Below, piece after piece: positions 1 to 5,853 of a DNA stretch of 5,853 nt. The notes beneath the pieces are model-generated. The model ran no database searches. It worked only from the letters and a program-made list of their open reading frames with translations, and was not told the origin of the DNA. Each line of letters starts with the position of its first letter. Positions within the stretch are counted from its first letter, which is position 1. The translations under genes were made by a program, and so were the position numbers. This DNA is from Acidobacteriota bacterium (GTDB taxonomy: Bacteria; Acidobacteriota; Vicinamibacteria; Vicinamibacterales; 2-12-FULL-66-21), in assembly GCA_020200195.1 (NCBI GenBank), contig JAIVJE010000071.1, positions 1 through 5,853 of the forward strand, given 5' to 3'.

Positions 1-1
1 C

Positions 2-1885
2 AGCAGCACCGAGAAGTGGGTGAGCGCTCCGATCGTCGATGTTCTGCGCGCGGCCGTCGAGATCGCCGGCGACTACTATCGTGAGCGCGAGTCGATTGTC
101 TCGGCGCATGCGGCGCGCATCGCGCGTGAGCTTCCGGCCGGCGCGGTGGCCGGCGGCGACGCGGAGTCCGTGCGAAACGCCATCGCCGCCGAGGTGACGC
201 TGGGACGCGTTGCCCTTGTCGAGGTGTATCGACTGCAGCCGGGGGCGGTCCCTGCGCCACTGGTGGCAATCGAGTCCCCGTCGCTCCCGCGGGATCGGGT
301 CCGGGCGACGGCGGACCGCCTCGCGGCGCGCGTCGCGGGCGGGGCGGTCGAGGCCGCGCACGATCCGCTGGATTCCGGCGGGGAGCTGGTGCGCGCCGGC
401 GCAGTGATCCGCGACCGCAGCACAGGCCGCCCCGTCGGCGTGGTAATCGCCAGTCATCATCTTTCGGGTGACATGGTGACGCACTCGCGCCGGATAACGG
501 AGGCGTACGAAGGTTACAACCAGCTGCGTGTGCTGAAGCGGCCTCTGCAGGGTGTGTACCTCTCGCTGTTCCTGATGATGACGCTGATGATTCTCGTCAG
601 CGCGACGTGGATGGGGCTGTATCTCGCCAAGCGCATCACGCGGCCGGTCCACATGCTCGCCGCCGGCGCGCGGGAGATCGGCGCCGGTCACTTCGATCAC
701 CGCATCGAACCGGAAACGCGGGACGAGTTCGGATCGCTCGTCGAAGCGTTCAACACGATGGCGGGGGAGCTTGACGCCAACCGGCAGAAGCTCGACCAGT
801 CGCGGTTCGATATGGAGCGCAAGAACCTGCAGCTCGACGAGCGGCGCCGCTACATCGAAACCGTCCTCGAACGCATCGCGACCGGCGTCATCTCGCTCGA
901 TGCCGATGGCCGCATCGAGACGATCAATGGCGCGGCGCTCCGCCTGCTCGACGTCGACCGCGCAGTCGTGGGTTCCCGGGTCGAGGACACGTTCGCACGC
1001 GAGGATCTCCGACCGCTCGCGCCGCTGTTGCGCCAGGGCACTGGCCCGGTAGCGCAGGAATTTGCGCTGGCGCGCGCGGGCCGCGAGCTGCACCTGGCCG
1101 CCGCGACGACACCTCTGTTGCGGGAGGGGGGCGGTATCGAGGGCGCCGTGCTGGTGTTCGACGATGTGACGCCTCTCATCCGGACGCAGCGAGTGGCGGC
1201 GTGGCGGGACGTTGCGCGCCGTCTGGCCCACGAGATCAAGAACCCGCTCACGCCGATCCAGCTGTGCGCCGAACGCATGCGTCGGCATTTCGGCGGGGCC
1301 GCGGCTCCGACGCGCGCGATCGTCGAGGAATGCACGGAAACCATCGTGGGTGAGGTCGAGTCGCTGAAGGCGCTTGTCGACGAGTTCGCGCAGTTCGCGC
1401 GGATGCCGGCGCCGCGCGCCATCCCCTCGGATCTGAACCGCGTGCTGACGGACACGCTCGCGCTCTACAACGGGCTCTTCCGCGAAATCCAGCTGGAACG
1501 TCGGTTTGCCGAGGGGTTGCCGCCCGTGCGCATGGACGTCGAGCAGATCCGCCGCGTACTCATCAACCTGATCGACAATGCCGTCGAGGCGCTGGGCGGT
1601 GCGACCGGGAGCTTCCGGCCGAACGGCGAGCGGCCGACCATCGTGCTGGAAACCACCCCGGACGCGGTCAACGGTGTCGCGCGTATCACGGTTGCCGACA
1701 ATGGTCCCGGCATTCCGCTCGCCGATCGCGACAAGCTGTTCATGCCGTATTACTCGACCAAGCGCCGCGGGAGTGGGCTCGGCCTGGCGATCGTCCGCCG
1801 CATCATCGCGGAGCATGGCGGCAGCATCGAAGCCACCGACAACGTCCCGAACGGAACCGTATTCACGATAGAACTACCCATCTAG
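2..1885 (+). CDS. ntrY: NtrY-type membrane sensor histidine kinase, 5'-truncated by window edge
   Basis: The protein autophosphorylates on a histidine and passes the phosphate to a response regulator, almost certainly the NtrX-like protein encoded just downstream. The frame is open to base 2 (reading SSTEKW before the GTG at 20), so the GTG is unlikely to be the true start and the N-terminal membrane segments lie outside the window. Counting residues from that GTG: an extracytoplasmic sensor region at about 1-177, a membrane helix at 178-203, HAMP at about 204-256 (KRITRPV to FNTMAGEL), a PAS domain at about 278-387, and a DHp domain with H-box HEIKNPLTPIQ (phospho-acceptor H404). The ATPase domain has N-box NLIDNA (N520), G1 box DNGPGIP (D560) and G2 box GSGLGLAI (584-591). 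The TM-HAMP-PAS-HisKA-HATPase order and the HEIKNPLTPIQ motif are typical of NtrY. All catalytic motifs are intact. The signal sensed cannot be read from the sequence. Confidence 0.93.
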   Translation, partial: SSTEKWVSAPIVDVLRAAVEIAGDYYRERESIVSAHAARIARELPAGAVAGGDAESVRNAIAAEVTLGRVALVEVYRLQPGAVPAPLVAIESPSLPRDRVRATADRLAARVAGGAVEAAHDPLDSGGELVRAGAVIRDRSTGRPVGVVIASHHLSGDMVTHSRRITEAYEGYNQLRVLKRPLQGVYLSLFLMMTLMILVSATWMGLYLAKRITRPVHMLAAGAREIGAGHFDHRIEPETRDEFGSLVEAFNTMAGELDANRQKLDQSRFDMERKNLQLDERRRYIETVLERIATGVISLDADGRIETINGAALRLLDVDRAVVGSRVEDTFAREDLRPLAPLLRQGTGPVAQEFALARAGRELHLAAATTPLLREGGGIEGAVLVFDDVTPLIRTQRVAAWRDVARRLAHEIKNPLTPIQLCAERMRRHFGGAAAPTRAIVEECTETIVGEVESLKALVDEFAQFARMPAPRAIPSDLNRVLTDTLALYNGLFREIQLERRFAEGLPPVRMDVEQIRRVLINLIDNAVEALGGATGSFRPNGERPTIVLETTPDAVNGVARITVADNGPGIPLADRDKLFMPYYSTKRRGSGLGLAIVRRIIAEHGGSIEATDNVPNGTVFTIELPI

Positions 1886-1905
1886 CCTAGGGATCCACCG
1901 GTCTC

Positions 1906-3300
1906 ATGAAGCCGAGCGTGCTGATCGTCGACGACGAAGCGGGTGTCCGTTCCGCGCTCGGTGCCGTCTTGCGCGACGAGGGGTACGCGGTGGATGCGGT
2001 GGACAGCGGCGAGGCCTGCATCGACCGAGCCGCGCGAAGTCCATACGACGTCATCGTCCTGGACATCTGGCTGCCGGGGATGGACGGGCTCGCCACGCTG
2101 GCCAGGTTGCGTGAGCGCCGAGTCGATGCCCCGATCGTCATGATCTCGGGTCACGGCAACATCGAGTCCGCCGTGCGCGCGATCAAAATGGGAGCGTTCG
2201 ACTTCGTCGAAAAGCCCCTATCACTCGCGAAGGCCGTACTGGTGGTCGGCAATGCCCTGCGGCAGCGACGGCTGGAGGCGGAGAATCGCGCGCTACGCGC
2301 CGATGTCGATCGCCGCCTGACGATGGTCGGGGAGAGCTATGTCATGACGCAGCTGCGGGAGCAGGTTGCGATGGCGGCGCCCACTAACGGTCGCGTGCTC
2401 ATCTACGGCGAGAACGGCACGGGAAAGGAGCTCGTCGCGCGCAGTATCCATGCGCTGAGCCGGCGGCGTACGGGCCCGTTCGTCGAGGTCAATTGCGCCG
2501 CGATTCCAGAGGAGCTGATTGAAAGCGAGCTGTTCGGCCATATCAAGGGGGCATTCACGGGCGCTGTGGCCGACCGCCGCGGAAAATTTGAAATGGCCGA
2601 CGGCGGCACGCTGTTCCTGGACGAGATCGGTGACATGAGCCTCAAGACCCAGGCGAAGGTGCTGCGGGCACTGCAGGAGCAGGTGGTTGAGCCGGTCGGT
2701 GGCAGCGGCACCGTGAAGGTCGACGTTCGCGTCCTCGCCGCGACCAACAAGGAACTCCCCTCCGAGATCCGCGCGGGCCGGTTCCGGGAGGATCTGTATT
2801 TTCGCTTGAACGTCATCCCGGTTTTCGTGCCGCCGCTCAGGGATCGCGGCGACGACATCCCGCTTCTCGGCGAACATTTCATGGCGGAGCTCGCACGGGA
2901 GTACGGACGGCGTCCAAAGAAGCTGGACCCGGGGGCGGCGCTCGGCCTGCGGAGCTACCGGTGGCCCGGCAACGTGCGCGAACTGCGGAACGTCATCGAG
3001 CGGCTGATGATCATGGTGCCGGGGGATACCATTACGTTCGCCGACCTCGCGTTCCTCGACGGGGCCAACCTCGCGATTCCGGACCCTCAGGGGGCGCCGC
3101 CATTGCCGCTGCACGACGCGCGCGACCGGTTCGAACGCGACTACATTCTGCGGGCGTTGTCGGCGCAACAGGGGAACATCTCGCGCACCGCGGAAGCGCT
3201 CGGCGTCGAACGCAGCAATCTGTACCGGAAAATGCGCGCATTCGGTATCGCGCCGGCCCGCAAGGTGGAGGCCGAAGAAGAGCTGAAAGCTGACAGCTGA
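1906..3300 (+). CDS. ntrX: NtrX-type sigma-54-dependent response regulator
   Basis: This is a cytoplasmic transcription activator that, when phosphorylated, hydrolyses ATP to open sigma-54 RNA polymerase promoters. The receiver domain (about 1-120) has acidic D9/D10, phospho-acceptor D53 (VLDIWLPGMDG), S81 and K103. The AAA+ domain (about 140-380) has Walker A GENGTGKE (168-175), an intact sigma-54 contact loop GAFTGA (215-220), Walker B LFLDE (D239, E240), the arginine-rich FREDLYFRLN segment (293-302) and WPGNVREL (353-360). A Fis-type helix-turn-helix occupies about 408-446 (NISRTAEALGVERSNLYRKM). The GEN rather than GES Walker A, together with the preceding kinase, favours NtrX over NtrC. 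Its 464 residues suit the family. The ATG lies 20 bases after the ntrY stop with only a weak, distant AGGGA (1889-1893), so translation is probably coupled to ntrY. The final residues LKADS come from an inverted repeat shared with ftcD. Confidence 0.94.
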   Translation: MKPSVLIVDDEAGVRSALGAVLRDEGYAVDAVDSGEACIDRAARSPYDVIVLDIWLPGMDGLATLARLRERRVDAPIVMISGHGNIESAVRAIKMGAFDFVEKPLSLAKAVLVVGNALRQRRLEAENRALRADVDRRLTMVGESYVMTQLREQVAMAAPTNGRVLIYGENGTGKELVARSIHALSRRRTGPFVEVNCAAIPEELIESELFGHIKGAFTGAVADRRGKFEMADGGTLFLDEIGDMSLKTQAKVLRALQEQVVEPVGGSGTVKVDVRVLAATNKELPSEIRAGRFREDLYFRLNVIPVFVPPLRDRGDDIPLLGEHFMAELAREYGRRPKKLDPGAALGLRSYRWPGNVRELRNVIERLMIMVPGDTITFADLAFLDGANLAIPDPQGAPPLPLHDARDRFERDYILRALSAQQGNISRTAEALGVERSNLYRKMRAFGIAPARKVEAEEELKADS

Positions 3301-3327
3301 GAGCCGTCAGCTGTCAGCCTTCAGCTT
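3280..3327. repeat. Heptad-built inverted repeat across ntrX and ftcD stop codons; possible bidirectional terminator
   Basis: The left arm is three 7-base units of the form NAGCTGA (GAGCTGA 3280-3286, AAGCTGA 3287-3293, CAGCTGA 3294-3300). A 6-base loop GAGCCG (3301-3306) follows, then three mirrored units TCAGCTG, TCAGCCT and TCAGCTT (3307-3327). Bases 3281-3300 pair with 3326-3307 at 19 of 20 positions; the exception is A3288 against C3319, and a G-T wobble at 3280/3327 extends the stem. Both stop codons lie at the top of the stem. The stem is followed by weak pyrimidine runs on each strand (TTGTTCTC on +, CTCTTCTTC on -) rather than a proper U-tract. A strong RNA hairpin on either strand is clear from the sequence; terminator function is inferred from its place between convergent genes. 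It could also be a dispersed repetitive palindrome. Confidence 0.8.
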
Positions 3328-4206
3328 GTTCTCGAGAATCTGCTCCGGGCCGAACCGCTCGAGCTGCAGGTAGTACTCCGCCGCGGGAATGAGCGCAGCC
3401 GATGGCACCAGCCCGACGACTTCGCTTTCCAGAATAGACACGCCGTATCGTGCCGCTTCGCGCTTGACCATCTCGAAAACCCGGAAGATCGGCGTCTTCT
3501 GATAGTTCGTCAGATTCATCGACACTTGCGCGAGGTTGCGCTCGTCGACCTTCACGCCCATGGCCTTCACAAAGCGCAGGCCGCCGGTGCTGTGCCGCAC
3601 TGCCGCCGCGATTTTCCGGGCCACATCGAGTCGATCGGTGTTCAGGTTGATGTTGTACGCGATGAGTGGCATGCGCGCGCCGATGACCGACGCGCCGGCT
3701 GACGGATGTGGCGCGGCCGGCCCGAAATCAGGCGCCCACCCCGGCGAGGACATTTTTGCCGCCAGCCCTTCGAACTCGCCGCGCCGAATGTCTTCCAGAT
3801 TCCTGCGTCCCGGATGGCTGGCCGCCTCCTCGTACAGGAACACCGGGATGCCAAAACGCTCGGCGATGCTGCGACCAACTTCTGCTGCCAGCGCGACGCA
3901 GGTCTCCATCGTCACGCCTTCAATCGGCACGAAAGGGACGACGTCGACCGCGCCGAGGCGAGGATGTTCCCCCTGGTGGACACGCAGGTCGATCGAAGCG
4001 ACGGCGGCTTCGAACAACGCTTCGATGGCAACCTTGAGCGGAGCGGCATCGCCGGCGAGCGTGAAGACCGACCTGTTGTGCGACGGGTCCGAGGAATAGT
4101 CGAGCAGGCGCACGCCCGGTGTTCCACGGATGGAGGCCGCCAAGCGCTCGATTACGTCGCCGCGCCGTCCCTCGCTCACGTTCGGGATGCTCTCAATCAC
4201 GGCCAT
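3307..4206 (-). CDS. ftcD: Glutamate formimidoyltransferase, monofunctional
   Basis: The family transfers the formimino group of N-formimino-L-glutamate to tetrahydrofolate, giving glutamate and 5-formiminotetrahydrofolate, a late step of one histidine-degradation route in the cytoplasm. The N-terminus IESIPNVSEGRR and the block HPRLGAVDVVPFVPIEGV are family signatures; H81 aligns with the histidine proposed as catalytic in the mammalian enzyme (His82 in the pig protein). Other recognisable blocks are SSDPSHNRSV (38-47), YEEAASHPGRRNLEDIR and LIAYNINLNT. At 299 residues it matches single-domain forms and lacks the cyclodeaminase domain of the roughly 540-residue mammalian enzyme. I chose the ATG at 4206 because it gives the usual family N-terminus. 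A GTG at 4221 (+5 residues) is better placed relative to GGAGAAGG, and an ATG at 4251 is also open. No other histidine-degradation gene is in the window. A side role on 5-formyltetrahydrofolate is known for some bacterial members. Confidence 0.92.
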   Translation of the reverse strand: MAVIESIPNVSEGRRGDVIERLAASIRGTPGVRLLDYSSDPSHNRSVFTLAGDAAPLKVAIEALFEAAVASIDLRVHQGEHPRLGAVDVVPFVPIEGVTMETCVALAAEVGRSIAERFGIPVFLYEEAASHPGRRNLEDIRRGEFEGLAAKMSSPGWAPDFGPAAPHPSAGASVIGARMPLIAYNINLNTDRLDVARKIAAAVRHSTGGLRFVKAMGVKVDERNLAQVSMNLTNYQKTPIFRVFEMVKREAARYGVSILESEVVGLVPSAALIPAAEYYLQLERFGPEQILENKLKADS

Positions 4207-4227
4207 GCGATGTTGTAACACAAGCTG

Positions 4228-4256
4228 TTGACCTTCTCCGGCTGAACGCACATAAT
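4228..4256 (+). promoter_or_regulatory. Sigma-70-like promoter for the TPR/RDD unit
   Basis: TTGACC (4228-4233, 5 of 6 to TTGACA) and CATAAT (4251-4256, 5 of 6 to TATAAT) are separated by exactly 17 bases. Transcription would start near 4263, about 26 bases before the ATG at 4289. AT-rich hexamers like this are rare in such GC-rich DNA, and the element falls in the only intergenic gap where a divergent promoter is needed. No equally good minus-strand promoter for ftcD was seen; a weak TTGAAG/GATTAT pair has a 20-base spacer. Confidence 0.6.
4232..4239 (-). promoter_or_regulatory. Candidate ribosome binding site for ftcD
   Basis: On the minus strand the sequence reads GGAGAAGG, a good Shine-Dalgarno match. 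It lies 10 bases before an in-frame GTG at 4221 but 25 bases before the ATG at 4206 that homology prefers. If it is used, FtcD probably starts at the GTG with five extra residues (MLQHR). It falls inside the -35/-10 spacer of the divergent promoter. Confidence 0.45.
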
Positions 4257-4288
4257 CGCGGGAAGTTCCACGTCAGCTTCAACTTGCA

Positions 4289-5143
4289 ATGACCGACCCG
4301 CTTCGAGCCGACCGACCGCCCGCACCCGCGGACGTGCCGGAGCGCGATCGCGACGCCCACGTCGAGGAGCTGCTCCTCGCGGGTCTCGATAACTACTTCG
4401 ATGGCCAGCCCGAACTCGCTATCAACGTCTGGACACGCGTCCTCTTTCTCGATCGCGGCCATAGGCGCGCGCGCGCGTACATCGAGCGCGCTCGGAGCGC
4501 ACTTTCGGAACGGCAGCGCGAAGGGGATGAGCTGCTGCACAACGGAGCGGCGGCGTTCGAGCGCGGTGACGTCGAGACCGCGCGTCACCTGCTGTCGTCG
4601 GCCCTCGAACGCGGCGGTGCCACCGAGGAGGCGCTCGCGCTGCTGGAGCGCCTGGATCGCCTCCAGACTGCCCGCACCCCGGGTAGCCAGGACGTTCGGC
4701 GCCCACTTCGTACGGTCACCCACGCGCGCGGCGGTTCTGCTCCGGCACCCGCGAGTCCGAGTCGCGCGCGCATTGCCTGGCTTGCAGCCGGCGTGGTTGG
4801 AGGTCTGCTGGCCGCCGCGATTTCTGGCCTCTACCTCTTGTCTGGAGGTGGCGACTTGCTTGGGTTGGACAACAACTCGGTCCCGGTTGCCTCTGCCGCC
4901 CCGCAGGAGGCGCTGCTCGTGCCCGCAGCCTCGGAGGTCTGGCTCTCTCGCGCGCGCGCGCTTTACGCCAAGGGCCATCTCCACGAAGCTCTCACCGCTC
5001 TGGCACCGGTCCGGCCCGGGGACGCGCTTCGGCCGGAGGCTGACGAGCTTCGCGCCGACATTCAGCAGCAGTTGCTCGCCGCGGGTCGCGCTTCGGCGCC
5101 CGCTCCCGTGCCGGAGCAGCCAGCCCCGTCACCGCGCAGATGA
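4289..5143 (+). CDS. Single-pass membrane protein with TPR-like helical repeats, function unknown
   Basis: I do not recognise a named family for this 284-residue protein. Two TPR-like helical pairs precede the membrane segment: about 24-71 (HVEELLLAGLDNYFDGQPEL onward) and about 79-125 (GDELLHNGAAAFERGDVETA onward). A Pro/Ala/Arg-rich linker leads to one hydrophobic helix at 162-185 (IAWLAAGVVGGLLAAAISGL). A third TPR-like stretch follows at about 218-265 (WLSRARALYAKGHLHEALTA), ending in a Pro/Ala tail. Arginines just before the helix suggest the N-terminal part is cytoplasmic and the C-terminal part is outside. TPR folds usually hold partner proteins, so a scaffold role is plausible but unproven. 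The ATG at 4289 lacks a clear Shine-Dalgarno sequence; a GTG at 4334 is possible but no better supported. Its stop overlaps the next gene's start as ATGA, so the two are probably co-translated. Confidence 0.82.
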   Translation: MTDPLRADRPPAPADVPERDRDAHVEELLLAGLDNYFDGQPELAINVWTRVLFLDRGHRRARAYIERARSALSERQREGDELLHNGAAAFERGDVETARHLLSSALERGGATEEALALLERLDRLQTARTPGSQDVRRPLRTVTHARGGSAPAPASPSRARIAWLAAGVVGGLLAAAISGLYLLSGGGDLLGLDNNSVPVASAAPQEALLVPAASEVWLSRARALYAKGHLHEALTALAPVRPGDALRPEADELRADIQQQLLAAGRASAPAPVPEQPAPSPRR

Positions 5144-5853
5144 GATGTCCCAAGTGCCACTACATCAGTTTCGACAGCGGCGAGCGCTGCCGGAACTGTG
5201 GTTACGACTTTTCGTTGTCCGCCGGCGAGCCCTCGCTCGATCTTCCGATCCAGGACCGTAACGAACCACTCGGGCCGCTGGGCGAGCTCACGCTCGCGGA
5301 TCTTCGTATCACCGCGCCGCCAGCGCGAGACATTGTGCGCGCCGCCGCCGCGCCGGAACAAGCCAGCTCCACGACGACACCCGAGCTGCCGCTGTTCGGA
5401 GATCGCCGGTTGGATGACGGCCCGCCACTCGTGATTCCTTCGGTACCTCGCCAGCCGCTGTCAGTACGGCGAGCGAACCCGTCCGGAGCACGATCCCGTG
5501 CGCGCGGACCAGCCGACGACGAACCCGCGCTCGATCTGGGGCCACCACAGGCGGACGGTCGTAATGATCGCTCGGACGTTGGCGCAGACGCCGCATCCGA
5601 CAAGACCGCGGGACTCGTGCGGCGTCTCCTTGCGGCGTGTATCGACCTGCTGATTCTTGTCCCCCTCGACGCGGCCATCATCTACTTCAGCCTGCGACTT
5701 TGTGGCCTGACGACCGCCGACATCCGGCTGCTGCCGCCGCTGCCTCTCGGTGCGTTCCTGCTGCTCCTCAACGGCGGATACCTCGTGATGTTCATTGCCG
5801 CCGGCGGTCAGACAATCGGGAAGATGGCGACAGGCGTTCGTGTTGTCCCGCTG
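5140..5853 (+). CDS. Zinc-ribbon/RDD-domain membrane protein, 3'-truncated by window end
   Basis: The ATG at 5140 overlaps the preceding TGA (ATGA, 5140-5143), and the frame stays open for 238 codons to the last base, so the C-terminus is missing. The N-terminus is a compact zinc ribbon, CPKC at residues 3-6 and CRNC at 17-20, followed by GYDF. Residues about 25-155 form a low-complexity Pro/Arg/Asp/Ala linker, probably disordered. From about 158 an RDD domain begins: GLVRRLLAACIDLLILVPL carries the characteristic Arg and Asp (R161/R162, D169) in the first membrane helix. A second hydrophobic segment lies at about 203-221, and GQTIGKMATGVRVV (223-236) is a hallmark RDD block. RDD proteins are membrane proteins, some linked to ion transport, but most are uncharacterised. 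Lack of its own Shine-Dalgarno sequence suggests reinitiation after the TPR gene. The RDD call is firm; the function is unknown. Confidence 0.88.
   Translation, partial: MRCPKCHYISFDSGERCRNCGYDFSLSAGEPSLDLPIQDRNEPLGPLGELTLADLRITAPPARDIVRAAAAPEQASSTTTPELPLFGDRRLDDGPPLVIPSVPRQPLSVRRANPSGARSRARGPADDEPALDLGPPQADGRNDRSDVGADAASDKTAGLVRRLLAACIDLLILVPLDAAIIYFSLRLCGLTTADIRLLPPLPLGAFLLLLNGGYLVMFIAAGGQTIGKMATGVRVVPL

Noticed and set aside
1886..1905. Cluster of restriction sites in the ntrY-ntrX gap (CCTAGG, GGATCC, ACCGGT, GGTCTC), with GGGATCCACCGGTC resembling a common plasmid cloning linker
   Set aside because: The flanking genes are a natural pair in the expected order and spacing with no vector sequence on either side. 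A chance match in a 20-base spacer is more likely than an engineered junction; raw reads across the site would settle it.
2293..3168. A 291-codon open frame on the minus strand inside ntrX
   Set aside because: It lies wholly antisense to a gene with intact catalytic motifs, its product is rich in Arg/Pro/Ala/His with no recognisable domain, and long antisense frames are normal in GC-rich DNA. The same applies to 850-1455 (-), 3536-4099 (+) and 4193-4984 (-).
4261..4285. Short inverted elements (GGAA-G-TTCC at 4261-4269; AAGTT/AACTT at 4263-4267 and 4281-4285) as a possible operator in the TPR gene leader
   Set aside because: Arms of only 4-5 bases occur often by chance; nothing else marks a regulator site.
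4465..4482. Alternating purine-pyrimidine run (mostly GC), with a second at 4949-4961, as possible Z-DNA
   Set aside because: Both fall in Arg/Ala codons of the TPR gene (RARA in each case) and are expected from codon use at this G+C content.
5202..5681. Minus-strand open frames across 5062-5681 and + strand frames 4401-5261 and 5198-5434
   Set aside because: They overlap the zinc-ribbon/RDD frame, which has a CPKC/CRNC ribbon, an RDD signature and an ATGA overlap with its upstream gene; the shadows show only Arg/Ser/Ala-rich sequence.

Overview
The window is GC-rich (by eye well over 60% G+C), densely coding bacterial DNA with no mobile element, RNA gene or CRISPR array that I can see. The gene set fits an acidobacterium: an NtrY/NtrX two-component pair, a stand-alone glutamate formimidoyltransferase, and a zinc-ribbon/RDD membrane protein. 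Something near the Vicinamibacteria is my best guess. That placement is inference from protein style and base composition, not from a marker gene.

Layout. Bases 2-1885 (+) carry the C-terminal part of an NtrY-type membrane histidine kinase whose 5' end lies outside the window. Twenty bases later, 1906-3300 (+) encodes its likely partner, an NtrX-type sigma-54-dependent response regulator. Converging on it is ftcD, 3307-4206 (-). The two stop codons are only 6 bases apart and form the top of a 20-bp inverted repeat built from 7-base units. That repeat gives both proteins the same last five residues. Divergent from ftcD, behind a good sigma-70-like promoter at 4228-4256, is a two-gene unit on the + strand: a single-pass membrane protein with TPR-like helical repeats (4289-5143), then a zinc-ribbon/RDD membrane protein (5140-5853, cut by the window end) whose start codon overlaps the previous stop as ATGA. 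The RDD gene has no stop inside the window.

How the genes may work together. NtrY senses a signal at the membrane and phosphorylates NtrX, which activates sigma-54 promoters elsewhere; no -24/-12 element was found here. FtcD moves a formimino group from the histidine-degradation intermediate formiminoglutamate to tetrahydrofolate. It sits next to nitrogen regulators, but its opposite orientation means a regulatory link is only a suggestion. The TPR and RDD proteins are probably made together and may form a membrane complex of unknown function. Non-coding DNA is minimal: 20 bases between ntrY and ntrX, 6 between ntrX and ftcD, and about 82 between ftcD and the TPR gene. No gene-free stretch exceeds 300 bases. 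The most distinctive feature is the coding, heptad-based palindrome at the ntrX/ftcD junction. I found no clear evidence of a wholly new multi-gene system.
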